A DNA stretch of 64,000 nt, from positions 1 through 64,000 of the forward strand of contig WIXG01000200.1 in NCBI GenBank assembly GCA_009869945.1, read 5' to 3'. The translations under genes and the position numbers were made by a program. How positions within the stretch are numbered: the stretch's first letter is position 1; each line of letters opens with the position of its first letter. The notes under the pieces are model-generated. The model was given only the letters and a program-made list of their open reading frames with translations. It had not been told where the DNA came from and did no database searches. Of the stretch, positions 9,530-21,303 are shown piece after piece. The DNA comes from Mesaphorura yosii (taxonomy: Eukaryota > Arthropoda > Collembola > Poduromorpha > Tullbergiidae).

Positions 9530-10248
9530 TGGCAAACATAAAATATGGACGGATCTGGCAGTACTGGCAAGAAAATTGAATGCAAATTTGGGTTCGAAAG
9601 ATAACCCTTTCTATTTCATTAATCTCTTGGAGACTGCCTCAAAGGGGGTAAAGGCGCAGATGCACTTTTAGACTCGAAAGTAACACTGAGTGTGGAGTTG
9701 AAAACATAACACGGGTTATCTTTAGTATCTTCATAAAATGTGCAAATGATTAATATTCAGATCCACATAGCAGAAGCTAGCTCTTAAATAATGTTTCGTT
9801 TTTCTCACTTCAATGCGTCTAAGCTACCAACTAATGAGGAAGCATGAGTTTCAAATGGGCGAGGGGATCGCCGGTCGTTCCTTTTATCAGAAGCAGAAGT
9901 GAAGACTGGTGATAAATCGGACAATATTTCCGAGATAAATCGCAATGATACGCCATAATGCCTTGACCGATCTGTCATCCTTATTATCAAACAGTACAAG
10001 AGTAATCAGAGATTGGATTTTAGAACGATATTGTGCCTGCGAAGTTACCCTTTTGTGAGTCTTATAAACAAGAGCTACATTCAAATGGTACAAACCTTTA
10101 TTTCTCAAAGTTACTTAAGCTTAAAATAAACGCGATACAAATAATCTTACAAATATTTTGCTAAATAAGTATATTGATAATATACATGCTAATAAAATAA
10201 ATATATACATAAAAATGGTGAATAGTTTGCCATGTTGCTTATCCAGAT
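9530..10248. other. Intergenic, 3' flanks of the small gene (+) and PHF12 (-)
   Basis: AT-rich tail-to-tail region holding both 3' UTRs. An AATAAA on the - strand (10097-10102) suits PHF12. No coding exon is seen. Confidence 0.55.
10097..10102 (-). promoter_or_regulatory. Poly(A) signal AATAAA, PHF12 homologue
   Basis: The + strand reads TTTATT, so AATAAA lies on the - strand about 150 bp after the PHF12 stop codon. Confidence 0.5.
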
Positions 10249-12126
10249 CTAGTTAATGTGAATCTCGTTAAGTAATGCTGACATCACTACAAACTTGAGA
10301 CAACCAATTTGAATAAGATCTTTTGCCTTGATTTCTACCGGCTCTTCTGAGCAGGGGCCGCTCCAAATTCCCGATCTTGAACATTCACAATCCTTGGCAC
10401 CGTCGACTTTCAGGGGGGACTTATGTTTTGCAGCTCCTGAAAGCCGTGCCTGTTGGAGCAATTCTGCTTTTCTAGCGCCAACAGCATCGGCAAACAACTT
10501 CTTGGCCTTCTCTTCCCAAACTGAGCCGCTTCCTTCGTCTTGTGGACTGCAACCATACAAGCATCTGTTAACCATAATTCCGTATGTGGAGTAGCACAAA
10601 AGCTCCCATTTGTTTGTGATAGAATCATGAAAAATCGTTGCATGTTTCTTGGAAATGTTTTTGCAATGTGATTCAACCAGATTAATATCAACTTGGCTTC
10701 CCAATCCAATCTCAATAAGAGTCTTGTTAAACTTGTATCCTTTCCCATTATTCAGGCAAACCAGCATCAACTTGGTTGGTGTAGTTTCATGAAGAAGCAG
10801 ACCACTGTTCTCCTTCTCTTTAACCAAAATCGCGCCCGTTTTACCTTCAGCTATTCTCTTCGCTTGAATACTCTTCAGACCTTCAGCAGCCAAAAACTTG
10901 ACAGTTGCGATATCCAGTCGATCAATCATTTTTCTTTCGTCGAAACCTGGCTCGAGTGGATCTTGTACGCCTGATGCTATATTCTCGATGGTGGTGGCCG
11001 CATTAGCCAGCACCAGTAGCTGATTAAAGTCTTCATCGCAGCAGTCAGCAGTCGACGTCCACTCCATTTCATTTTCATTGTCTTGATTATTCTCCTTCTG
11101 TTCTGCACTTGCTTCCGTTGATGTTTTAATAAAATTGTACCTTTCAGCAACGGCTTTTGGTACTGCATCAATTATGTAGCAAGCAGGCCTGTCCGTATAG
11201 TTGTACGTTTCAGCAATTGGTTTTTCAATGTTATCAGCTGGGGCGGCAAGTGTTTTCCGTATGTGTGGTCGGTCACCGTCAAAGTTCCTTCTCGCCTTTC
11301 GTATGAAGTCTCTCTGAACATCGTACCCACAAATTGATTCGGAAGTATAATCCCGAATGCGGACTCGTTCGCTCAGCGAAGTTGTCTTAAGCTTGGATTC
11401 CAGAGTTGATTCCGGGTGCAGGGGACACTGCCAAATTGTTGTCGGTGGAACTGTAAGAGGCGGTGTCAAGCAGTCCAAATGGTAAAACTTCGGACATAAA
11501 TCACATTTGATGAGCGCGCCCGATCTACACGTTTTGTTACAAAAGTGGCATATGGTTGCCGGACTTGGAACAAGAAAATTATCCATTTCGATGATGGTTT
11601 GTCTGGCTCTTGATGGACAGGACTTCTTAAACACCAGACGTGATGTTCCCGGTAATGCTGCTTCTACGCATCCAAACACTGGCGGAAGTTTAAATTCTTT
11701 TGGATTGTTCTGCTTCGCATCATCGATAAGCTGGGAAAAGACGGATATCAATCCAGACCCAGGTTTATCTGAAGGTTCAGTCTTGATAATTGACTTAGAA
11801 CAGCCAGGTTGTTGCTGCAATTTCTTATATCGGCAAGCATTACATGACCACGTCATGAGTTTTTCGATATCTTCTGTGGTTAGAGGAGGATCGGTACACT
11901 CCAAATGGAAAGCTGCCGCACAAGTATCACAACAGACCAAATCACCATTTTCTTCACAGGAATCACACGCATCATGATTCACACCTCGAGGTAGAAATCT
12001 CAGATAAAATTGGTAGCGATAGTCCGGACGCGTGGTGGAACTTATATCTTGATTCCAGGGTAAAGGGTTTATTAATGCCTGAATTTGTGGCATTACACCG
12101 TGTTCCAGATTATAACTAGTTCCCAT
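10249..12126 (-). CDS. PHF12: PHD finger protein 12 homologue (Pf1/Rco1 type), intronless
   Basis: One uninterrupted frame encodes 625 residues; human PHF12 has about 1004. The N-terminal GVMPQIQALINP matches the family's start. PHD finger 1 spans about 54-98 (C54, C57, C66, C69, H74, C77, C95, C98), reading HDACDSCEENGDLVCCDTC. A PHF12-specific block with FKLPP and AALPGTSR follows. PHD finger 2 spans about 193-239 (C193, C196, C208, C211, H216, C219, C236, H239). The C-terminal third carries an FHA-like domain with KHATIFHD and LLCYSTYG, then a CECSRSG...LIQIGCLKFV block that matches the vertebrate C-terminus. PHF12 bridges Sin3-HDAC and MRG15 complexes on transcribed chromatin. All zinc ligands are present, so the gene looks functional. 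It has no introns although every other gene here is split. Confidence 0.9.
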   Translation of the reverse strand: MGTSYNLEHGVMPQIQALINPLPWNQDISSTTRPDYRYQFYLRFLPRGVNHDACDSCEENGDLVCCDTCAAAFHLECTDPPLTTEDIEKLMTWSCNACRYKKLQQQPGCSKSIIKTEPSDKPGSGLISVFSQLIDDAKQNNPKEFKLPPVFGCVEAALPGTSRLVFKKSCPSRARQTIIEMDNFLVPSPATICHFCNKTCRSGALIKCDLCPKFYHLDCLTPPLTVPPTTIWQCPLHPESTLESKLKTTSLSERVRIRDYTSESICGYDVQRDFIRKARRNFDGDRPHIRKTLAAPADNIEKPIAETYNYTDRPACYIIDAVPKAVAERYNFIKTSTEASAEQKENNQDNENEMEWTSTADCCDEDFNQLLVLANAATTIENIASGVQDPLEPGFDERKMIDRLDIATVKFLAAEGLKSIQAKRIAEGKTGAILVKEKENSGLLLHETTPTKLMLVCLNNGKGYKFNKTLIEIGLGSQVDINLVESHCKNISKKHATIFHDSITNKWELLCYSTYGIMVNRCLYGCSPQDEGSGSVWEEKAKKLFADAVGARKAELLQQARLSGAAKHKSPLKVDGAKDCECSRSGIWSGPCSEEPVEIKAKDLIQIGCLKFVVMSALLNEIHIN

Positions 12127-13560
12127 CGTCAGGTTCTGTCCTTAGTATCCAAAACCTGTAATTGTACGTACATCGAATTCTATGTATTCTGAATCCTATT
12201 TGGGATAAGTTTATTATTAGTTACCTGTCAATTTTTTCAGTAACCTCTGGCTTTTGAGTCCCTCGGAGCGATTAGTTTACGATCTGAGTTTGAGGTGAGC
12301 TATCGATGTATCTATTAGGACTCGCAATTCCATAAGTTTAGGTTTATCTATTAACTTGTTGATGGGTAAAAGTTGGTAGTTGCTGAGAAACTAACCGATC
12401 AACCAGTAGTACCACTCTTATAACAAAATTATACGTAAAGAGTTAAGAATTGTTTTCCTCCGCTCTTGAGTATTATAATCCAGCTGATGTATACTTTCGT
12501 CCTAGTTTGTAATATCGGGTTGGTGAGTAACCTTAGTCGAAAGCCTTGGTTGTCGCTTTGCTTGGTAACTGAATGTCGATAGGGAAGTAGAATGCGCACC
12601 AGTCTGCCAGTTTAGTGAAAGCGTACAAATCGTCAATTTGCTTAACGCATTGCATTTGATCTATCTGTTGTACAAAAAGTTAATTAATAGTTAATTTAGT
12701 GTTTAATTAAGATAAAGTTAAAATTATAATATCACTACTGACAAAAACTGGTACCTTACCTGATCAACTGACGAATTAGTAGACGACCACTAACATTTAA
12801 CCAACCAATCTTGCACAGAGCCGAAGAATAATTTAAAAGGAAACTCGCTCTGCATCTCTTATGAAGTACAGACAAAATGAAACTATTCGAATGTTCGTGC
12901 ATTTTTATCCTTCACCTGCCGCCTTTGTTTTACTGCCCGAGAACTGCATTTCGCGTAGTGTGAATGAAGTACCAACAATGCCAAGTTGAATCAACTGGCA
13001 ACTTTCTTTGGTTTAATTGAAAGTTGAGACCGACTGCCGTTCCAGATTCCAGATCTCACAGTCTGCAGAGTTAGACGCTCGAGGAACTACCGCATGCTAC
13101 TTTCCAAGAAATAAATAAAAGTGTGCGGTGTTGTTCATTTGCAATTCTTGTGATGCAACTTATTTTTCTAGGGCTACTTCATCTCACCACGTTACCACAT
13201 GAATATGGCTTTCCTTGTGCAGACTGAGCACTCCAATCCTGAATATTATCATTGCCATCCAGTATCTGGTAATAGCAAGATGCCCGACAGCCACGCAGTC
13301 AACTCATGTTCATGAATATTTGGCATTCGATTCAACCAGTTGGAGATAAAATTCAAGGTATTATCGATCTGATCTGTTATTTCAACTCATTTATTAAAGT
13401 TTTGATAACGAGTAGTAATCTGTTGAAGTGGACAAACAAACATGAAAGTTTGAATACAAATTGCAAGTTCTTAACTTATGTTCGAAAGTAGGCAATATTC
13501 AATGATTCAATTTTCGCAAAGCTCCGAGCCGACGTTCGTCCCTAAGTGGTCAGTTACAAG

Positions 13561-13596
13561 TTCTTTATAACCAGATAATTCTTTATAACGAGATAA
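13561..13596. repeat. Two tandem copies of an 18-bp unit
   Basis: TTCTTTATAACCAGATAA (13561-13578) is followed directly by TTCTTTATAACGAGATAA (13579-13596), with one mismatch. It is a minor local duplication. Confidence 0.8.
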
Positions 13597-15141
13597 CCAG
13601 GACCAAATTGGTCTGTTCTGTAAGTAATCATGTCTTTAGTCATTTGTTCTACTTTCTACGGCTATCAGATACACACGCTTAACTTGTGCTTTAGACAGTT
13701 CTATGATACAAAGATACAGTGAAAAAAGACTCGAACACAAAAACTGATTGTGCCTCTTCAAAATCTCTCACTTCAATATTCAACTTTCATAATAACATTT
13801 CACGTATAAACAATTTCTTGAAGACCAGTCTCACGTAAAGAAACACACGAGACTCAAGGAGATTTGTTTCAAGGGAAGAGAACTCTCGCGTAACCTTCGT
13901 CCTGCTTAACTATGAATCAAATTAGGTTTAATTTACAGCATGTACGGCAACATGAGGTTGTGATTATGCTTTTTCTTTGCCCGTCTCGAGTTTCCTGATA
14001 ATTCGACGTGGGACACGACTAATCCGCCCGCTTGGCTATCATTTAACTAACCTAACCCATGTCTCTTATGTCTTGGCAGTCTCTGGCACTCCAAACTTCG
14101 CCAATATTATCTGCACACTCAGTTCAACACGCAAACTAACTTTCTTAAAAGGTTGCTCTCTACTCTAAATCTATCATCACATTTAAATTACTTTGGCCAA
14201 ACACAATAACTAGTTCGAATTAAAGTCGTTTCTGCAATACTTGCGTTTCTTGGATGAAATTATTAAAGAATTACAAGCTGTGGGCGGCTGGGCTCACTTT
14301 TGGACTGACAATGAGATTTTGGATCTACGCTAATACATTGTTAGGTTCATGAAGTTCCCTTCGTCATGCGGTGGTTATAACTCAAGATAAAACTAAAGAC
14401 CATAAAGTATTGTAAGCGTAGTAAATAAAGGTTTACTGTCAGGAAGAAGCAGTCGCTGCAACACTTGTCCTTCTGCTCACATAATATTAATAAATTAGAA
14501 TATTTTAAGTATTTTAATTCGATTCTGGTAATTGTTCCATTACAGACTAAATTGTGACACGGGCGTTTTGCTACTGCAGCTTCTTCATGTATTGTACGTG
14601 CTGTATAAAAACATTAAGAAATTGAGACGATGCTGACGGTGAGGACGCGGACATTGAAGTTAATCTTCTGGCACTAATTTGCAGGCGTTGTCAAGAAGTT
14701 CGCATTATGAGGCGATGAAGTATCAGCCACACAATCGTAGTCATAAGTGCAGCAGAGCTCTCCATCCTGTATCAATCAAGAGAATATGCGAATATTAAAA
14801 ACCTGAGTCGTAAAGATGATGGAAGGTTTACAGGACATGAAGGAAAGGTGCAATTTGTACATGCGGATGGATGAAGTGAAAGCAATTTGCAGGAACGGTG
14901 GAAAGTTGAAGGAATGCGCTGGGAATAAGTTATTGCGTCGATTCAATTGTCAGTTCATTCCCTTGGTTGTATCAATTTTAAATTTTAACCTAGATAAAAT
15001 CTTATACGATATCTGAATGACAGTATTAATTTGAAGGAATAAACTTTTAGAGCAATAAGATGCCTCTGCCCCAGTAACCAATAACTGTCCTGTTCATTAA
15101 TCCGAAAGCCCTGTTATGAACAAAACTTGTCAAGTTACAGG

Positions 15142-15304
15142 CAGTGACGCGCCAGGAATTTTTCGATGGTAGGCAAGATCACGAATTTCTTTGATTTGAC
15201 CCAGTTAGCCTGCTTTCCATGAAAATGCTATCTTATCTAGTGCTTGATACAAAAATTTATGGTAGGCAGCTGCCTACCTCTGCCTACTGCTGGCGCCGCC
15301 ACTG
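15142..15304. mobile_element. hAT-type MITE with perfect 8-bp target duplication
   Basis: The element starts CAGTGACGCGCCAG, and its far end reads CAGTGGCGGCGCCAG on the other strand, so the terminal inverted repeats differ by one substitution and one gap. Both ends carry GGTAGGCA about 30 bp inside. The flanks are identical 8-mers, GTTACAGG at 15134-15141 and 15305-15312. An 8-bp duplication and a CAGTGGCG-type end are typical of hAT elements. There is no coding capacity at 163 bp. An 18-bp palindrome GGTAGGCAGCTGCCTACC lies at 15261-15278. The intact duplication suggests a fairly recent insertion. Confidence 0.88.
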
Positions 15305-17025
15305 GTTACAGGATATCAAAATGGTAATCTGCGACTATCTAAAGCACCACGTTACGAGACAAGAATCTGTAAACTTCGTCCCCTTAACTGTCTTACATAC
15401 AACATATTGTTGCTTGAAGATGTCAAAGTTGATAGAAGGTCCGGTAAACTAAAATTGCATTGCATGCGGTTTCATAATGCTATTTATAGTTAAACCAGGT
15501 TACTCTTTGAGCACTTATTTTATTGGCTGTGAGTCCAAGCCTCACAAAACTACGAATGTTTTATTGTTGTGAGCATTTGATAGCAAATGTCATTCTTAAG
15601 ATACTATGATGCCCAACCTAACTCAATTACGTTCTTTAAGCTGAGAAAATGTTGACATAATGTCCACATCAGATCGTGACGCAGCTAAATAATGAATTAA
15701 AGCCATCGATAATGGCGTCAGCACTTGACCAATGTGATTCATCTTGTCCCAGAGCCGTCAAGAATTGAGAAGTGGCATTTACTCTTGTGTCATTAAATAT
15801 GCAAATGATAGTTCAGAGCTATAGCCTACAAGGAACAAGTGAACGGTTTTGATGCGTCCATTTGCAAGCAGTTGAGTAGGTGGCCCTTATACATGTAGAA
15901 AAAATTGGTCACTTGTAATATTGCGTCATTCGTCCTATGTCAATAGATTCGTCAAATGACACCACCTTCGCTGTACATTATTTTACGCGAATGCATTTGT
16001 CCATTGTCAAAAGTCAAGAGAGGAAGGTTATTACAAATGCATAAAAGTTGTGGGTTCCGGGATAAAGCAGGACAAGATATTAATAAAAAAAAAGCTTTTA
16101 CCAAATTTAGGAGAAAGCCCATCGAAAGCAAAAGCAATATATTTTTAGAATTTTGCATTTTCCAATTCATGATGCGGTCAATTATTTACATGAATGTTTT
16201 TCGCATGCCAAGAAGTCGAAAGCATCACACGATCCATTAGCAATTTATACAGGCCTTCCGCCGATGGCGTCAATGCACAGTCAACTTAGTGCGCAGCAAG
16301 TGCTCCGAAGCGTGCCGAAGGGTCAAGCGAAGCGATCCATATGTTAAGGCCACTGCTTTACCACCTAAGCTAAGTTTACGACTATCTAGTGCCTGGTTTG
16401 CTACAGAATGTCTACTAATTTGTATTTTTGTGCAATGGCTGGCAACTAGCGAGACTCCTCACGATAGCGTGTCACGATCGAACTTCGGGACGAGTACAGG
16501 TAAATTTAGCGTTCGCGTTTTGTGCATTAATTCAACGAAAGAACGTAATGAGTACGAAACGAGTACAGACGAGACGAATCGTTTTTTAAATTAGCAACCA
16601 AACAAGAGGAAAAATAACGAGTGGTATTGAAATCAATTTACCGAAGCACACAAAATCCATCATTATGATAGCTCACCGATTTAGCGCAGAGCGGCACCTG
16701 TTGTTTTGGTTAATAGGTTTGAAAAATTAAATGGATTATGATTACAAGATGACTAAGTTTAACGCATGCGCAGCAGGCATCCAGTGACGTTATTCTATTT
16801 TGCGACTGCTTCTGATTATGTATTGCATGTAGTGGAAAATAATTACAAAAGTGTGAGCGTTACTGTGAATGGTTGAAACCTCAAAATGTCAATGCTTGCT
16901 AAATAAAAATTAAGAGTTAATCACGCTTTCGTTCACTCTCGCACAAAATAAATAACACATGCTGTAACCCAATCAAATCATTCAAAAATATTTACACACG
17001 TTAAAACGTTATGTTGTCAAGAAAC

Positions 17026-20000
17026 TTAGCTGAACCCCCGAAACATGCACTCAGCATTAGTATGGCATTTTCTTAAAGCGACTGAGAGAGAAGATGAAGC
17101 GTGAATTCTTACCTGACACTTGCATGATATGCAATGGATGCTTGGTAGAGTGACTTGAGTCCCAGAGTCGATTGCATTCTCGAGAAGGTGGCATTCTACA
17201 AAACTTACGTTATGACTATGACTATGAATGCTCGTGTTGCTGAGAGTGTGGGTGCAGCTATCTTGAGGACAACGATAGCAACAGTCTCCAGGTGGCAGGA
17301 TTGGATTATGACAATTAATCGGTGGACAGTCCATCGGCCAGCAGTCAGTTTCGCCATCCAAACACTCGCAGGTCTGGCATTGAAAATGCCAAAACTCTCC
17401 TGGGAATAATTCAGTTTTGGCGTTCACTCTCACCGGAAGTCATTCGTGTATGATCAATTCAGAGGCAAACTCTCACCTGAGTTGTATGATGTGTCGGAGT
17501 AAAGCTGGTGACGACAAGCTTTCTTCTGATTCAAAGCTTGAGTACTACTATTGCTACTGGTTAGACTATTGCTGCTATTCGTAGAACCACAATTGACACA
17601 ACATTTGGTATGTTCCGTTCCAATTAAACTACTCTCAAGCGGACAAAGATGGGAACAAGTGCCATCAGAGGTTGGCTGACAAAGAATGGTTCCGTTTAAG
17701 GTACATGTACAGACTTTGCAGTCGTTATCAAACCATCTTGAGCCAGGCAAAGGCTTATTTCCGTTATTGGCAACACAACCTGTTGGAAGAAGAATTTCGA
17801 CTTTTGATGATATGCGTCTAAAATGTTCCTTACATTGGGTTTAGCTGTAGGGTGAGTTTGTACCTGAGGAACAATCACCGACAGCCTCATCTGAGCATTG
17901 GCATTCGAATGAGCCAACAGTGTTGACACAATTGAAGCCATCAGGGCATGGATCAGCTTTGCATTCGTCAATATCTACAATTGACCACAAATTGCGGAAT
18001 TTCAGATTTCTGGGGGTCGCAGATAAGATTGTGGTTGTATGCCTCTTACCTTGGCAATGGGCTTCTCGATCTTGGGTGAGAGTGGCTTGAAAACCTTCTG
18101 CACATTGGCACAAGTACCACCCTGGCTTATTAATGCACTTTGAGTTCGAGGGACATAAATTTGCAGTTATTGTATTGTTGTTGCTGTCCAAGCACTCGTC
18201 AATATCAGTCTCACATTGTGGGCCTGTCCAACCCGACCTGCATGAACATTCATCAGGAGACGTGCAGACGCCTCCGTTCTCACAGGTTCTGTTACAAATT
18301 GCTGGAAAGGAATGCAGGAATATTAAATTTCCCGATTTATGAAACAAAACCTGAGTGTGATGGAATGGGGTAAGAGGAGATCTATTCATGTCTAAAGTAG
18401 AAATCATCATATAAATATAAAGTATAAAGTAGTCAACTCACGTGTGCAGTGAATTCCGTTCCCAGTGTATCCAGGATTGCATGTGCAAGTGTAGGACCCT
18501 TTGGTGTTCGCGCAAGTCGAGTGTGTATGGCAATTATTTGAACTCGGAGATTGGCATTCATCCTCGTCTTCACACTGATAAGGGTTTAATTGCTTGAACC
18601 CGTCCACGCACTCACACGAATAACCGCCAGGATTGTTCACACAGATTGTATTCCGAGCACAGTGATTTTTACCCAGAAGGCACTCGTCGAGATCTTCGCA
18701 TTTGAACCCGTCTCCCGAAAATCCGTCCTTGCATTGGCATGCAAAGGTCGTTTGCAGATTCACACATGTCGCATTCGAGTGGCATTGATGCCCATGTGTG
18801 GCACAGTGATCGGTTCCTAGGTTTTACATGGAAGGTTATACTCTAGCTTGAGATTTCAGTTTTTTAAATTGTGCATTCATGTGAAAAAGAACATTATAAA
18901 AATATTCCGCCTTGAATCGCAACTGACCTCGACAAACTTTACAGCATTCCCCTGTCACGTTGATTTGATCTGAAGGTTGGCAGGTTAGAGCTGGACAATC
19001 CGTCTTTGCATCGCGTTTTTTGCATGTCATAGAACCGTCATTACATTCGCACTCCACGCAGCCCGCTGACTCCACGTCGCCGTGGTCATACATTCTTCCC
19101 AGACGGAAGCATTGTTCTGTAAAATCAAGAGAGGGGTCGCGTTAGGGCATCCTTCTTACATACGATAAAATGACATTAAAGCTCGCCAACGAGTTGAGAA
19201 AGTTCATTTGATCTTTGTCAAGTTTTTCGTTATAAGGATGACCTTGGAATGAGTACTCGTTGGCACATTGGCTAATATAAATATGAAATAAGAAGAAAAA
19301 CGTACTGAGGCACGTTGGACAACATTCACCAGGACGGGTTACAGGATTTTTACAAGTTGTCTTTGGACACTCCATCCGATGGCAGTCCACAACACCTTTC
19401 TAGGTTGTAAATAATCCACAACAGACATTCAATTAATCAATTGCAAGAATTCAATGCATTGGATTGAAACAACATGCATGTCGAAAACAAATGATCAGTT
19501 TATTCCAATGTTACATGTAAAAGGGAGAAACTATTTGATTTACTTTGCATGAACAAATGTCGCAGTTCTGCTGCCATGTAAACCCGTCTCCAATCATGGC
19601 CGTGCTGTTCACACGGCACGGCTTCTGACACTCGCATTGCTCGACGTTTGACAGGCGCGACTCGGCCTTAATGAGCTGTAAGATATTAAAATGGTTTAAA
19701 AATAAACTCAGCTTGTGACCGACAAAGGAATGAGTTCCAAAATCCTTGAGGACGGACTTGACGAAGTGCGATTTCAATGAAATTGAACTCCATTGGTGTA
19801 AATGCATAATTTAACAAAAAAATTTCTACTCGTGACTTTTAATATTTGATGGAATAGCACTTACTCGTTCAGTGAGAATTTGTAGTTGTGACTGAAGTGT
19901 GGCGAAGGACATTTTTAAGGCAGTGTAGCCGCTGCACGTGGGGCACTGACTGTCCATGTGCGGACATTGTGACAAGTAGCCGTATGGACCAAATGTGAGC

Positions 20001-21303
20001 CGTAAATCTTGCATCACACCCTGCACATAAACACGTGTCATAACTTGATGTTCAAGACATGAGGGCACAAGTGGCGAGACTCGCTGAGACAGCTTGCATA
20101 AACATTAAACAAAGCTTCCACTCAGTTGACGTTTCAATGAGAAAAATGCTGACCTGGTACAAGAAATGAGAAGTAGTTCTCTGACCAATCCAAACCGAAA
20201 TGTTCGAAGAGGCAAAGACGGCAGTTGCAGGATCAAATTTGAGAACGCGCCTGTACAGCGGCGAACAGTCCACTAAAATGTCAGCTTGAGACGCTGAAAA
20301 TGAAATGGCCAGTCTGTGCCAATTTCCATCTGCGAGTCTGTACGGGAATGTCTCAACTTGCAAGCCCGAGCTTACTCTCAGCTCATTCTTGCGACCACTT
20401 GATTGAATCTCTAATGCACTGCAATAATTGAATAATAAAACAACAGCCGTCATTACTCACGTGCGGAATATCTCACTTTCCCTGAAATATTTACGAGAAA
20501 GGCACAAGTGAGTCGAATCGATAAGCAGTCCCGTGGCTTATCTACCCGGAGCATGACTCATGAGAATTGAATCCTTCCATGTGCAATGAGATCTTTGTTT
20601 GCGGAATTGGTCGGCGAGTGAGTCATGCTGGTTACCCGAAAATAACTCACCGAAAGAGGCCATTAGAGAATGAGAGCAGCGTGCCGACGTTGTTGGCGTT
20701 TTGCTTCACAATTGCGGAGATTGTGAACTCATTCGCACCATCATCAGCCAAACGGCTACGAATTCTCTCCATCCATTCACCAGTGATCATTATTTCTCGA
20801 AAGTCACCTGGCGACACAACAATCAATGTAGTTTGTCCTATCTCGATAGTCGATACTCCGCTAAAGTCGCGTTTTGTTTGATTCGTTCTTTGATATGAGG
20901 ACTAAATAGGATATAAACGAAAGCTTGTTGTTACCTGCGAACACGACACCAGGGCTGAGCGTATGAACTCCTGTGCCGAGAGAGACGCCTTGGTAGGTAC
21001 TGTTGTGAAGATGAAGACTGTCAAAGAGATCCAATTGCACGAACTCTGGAGTGCCCACTGCAAACAGGAAGTTATTTGATTAACGGAACTCCTCTAATTT
21101 CAAACTAGAAGTCTAAATTACTCAAATTACGGGCATAAATTACGACAGGGCAAAGAACTTTTATCTCAACTCCGGTCAAATTTACAATATGGTGTTAATT
21201 TCGTACCCGTGTTGTGATGTTGGCGTGCATGAGAATGTGAGAATACTTTTGAGAAGAGTTGAATGGCTAAAACCACAAGGAAGGAACGGCACAGATGGGT
21301 CAT
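17026..21303 (-). CDS. NELL: NELL-type secreted protein (thrombospondin-N, VWC and EGF domains)
   Basis: Fourteen exons on the - strand (21207-21303, 20935-21057, 20651-20807, 20461-20481, 20154-20418, 19865-20020, 19544-19675, 19306-19399, 18928-19116, 18442-18816, 18050-18301, 17864-17974, 17477-17779, 17026-17399), phase-consistent, about 882 residues (human NELL1 810). Order: signal peptide, laminin-G/thrombospondin-N domain (with RLADGNWHRLAISFSAS), coiled coil (LQSQLQILTER...IKAESRLSNVEQC), VWC domains, and about five EGF domains, several with the calcium-binding DIDEC or DEDEC start. VWC domains again close the protein. NELL proteins are secreted trimers that bind Robo receptors and act in axon guidance and skeletal development in vertebrates. 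Exons 9-13 begin and end in phase 1 and have lengths divisible by three, so skipping keeps frame. Exon 4 is only 21 nt, and intron 4 only 42 bp. The far C-terminus is uncertain. Confidence 0.93.
20461..20481 (-). other. NELL: NELL microexon (21 nt)
   Basis: On the - strand the exon lies between an AG acceptor and a GTGAGT donor, entering and leaving in phase 2. It contributes RESEIFRT at the junction, inside the laminin-G domain at the place corresponding to YFELESSG in vertebrate NELL1. Without it the reading frame still holds, since 21 is divisible by three, but a beta strand would be lost. Confidence 0.85.

Larger units (their letters stand above)
12127..17025. other. Gene-poor spacer between PHF12 and NELL (both -)
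   Basis: No convincing coding exon on either strand. It holds the presumed PHF12 promoter at its left end, a tandem 18-bp repeat (13561-13596), a 163-bp hAT-type MITE (15142-15304) and the NELL 3' UTR at its right end. Otherwise it is AT-rich DNA with occasional AACCTAACC-like words. Confidence 0.5.
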
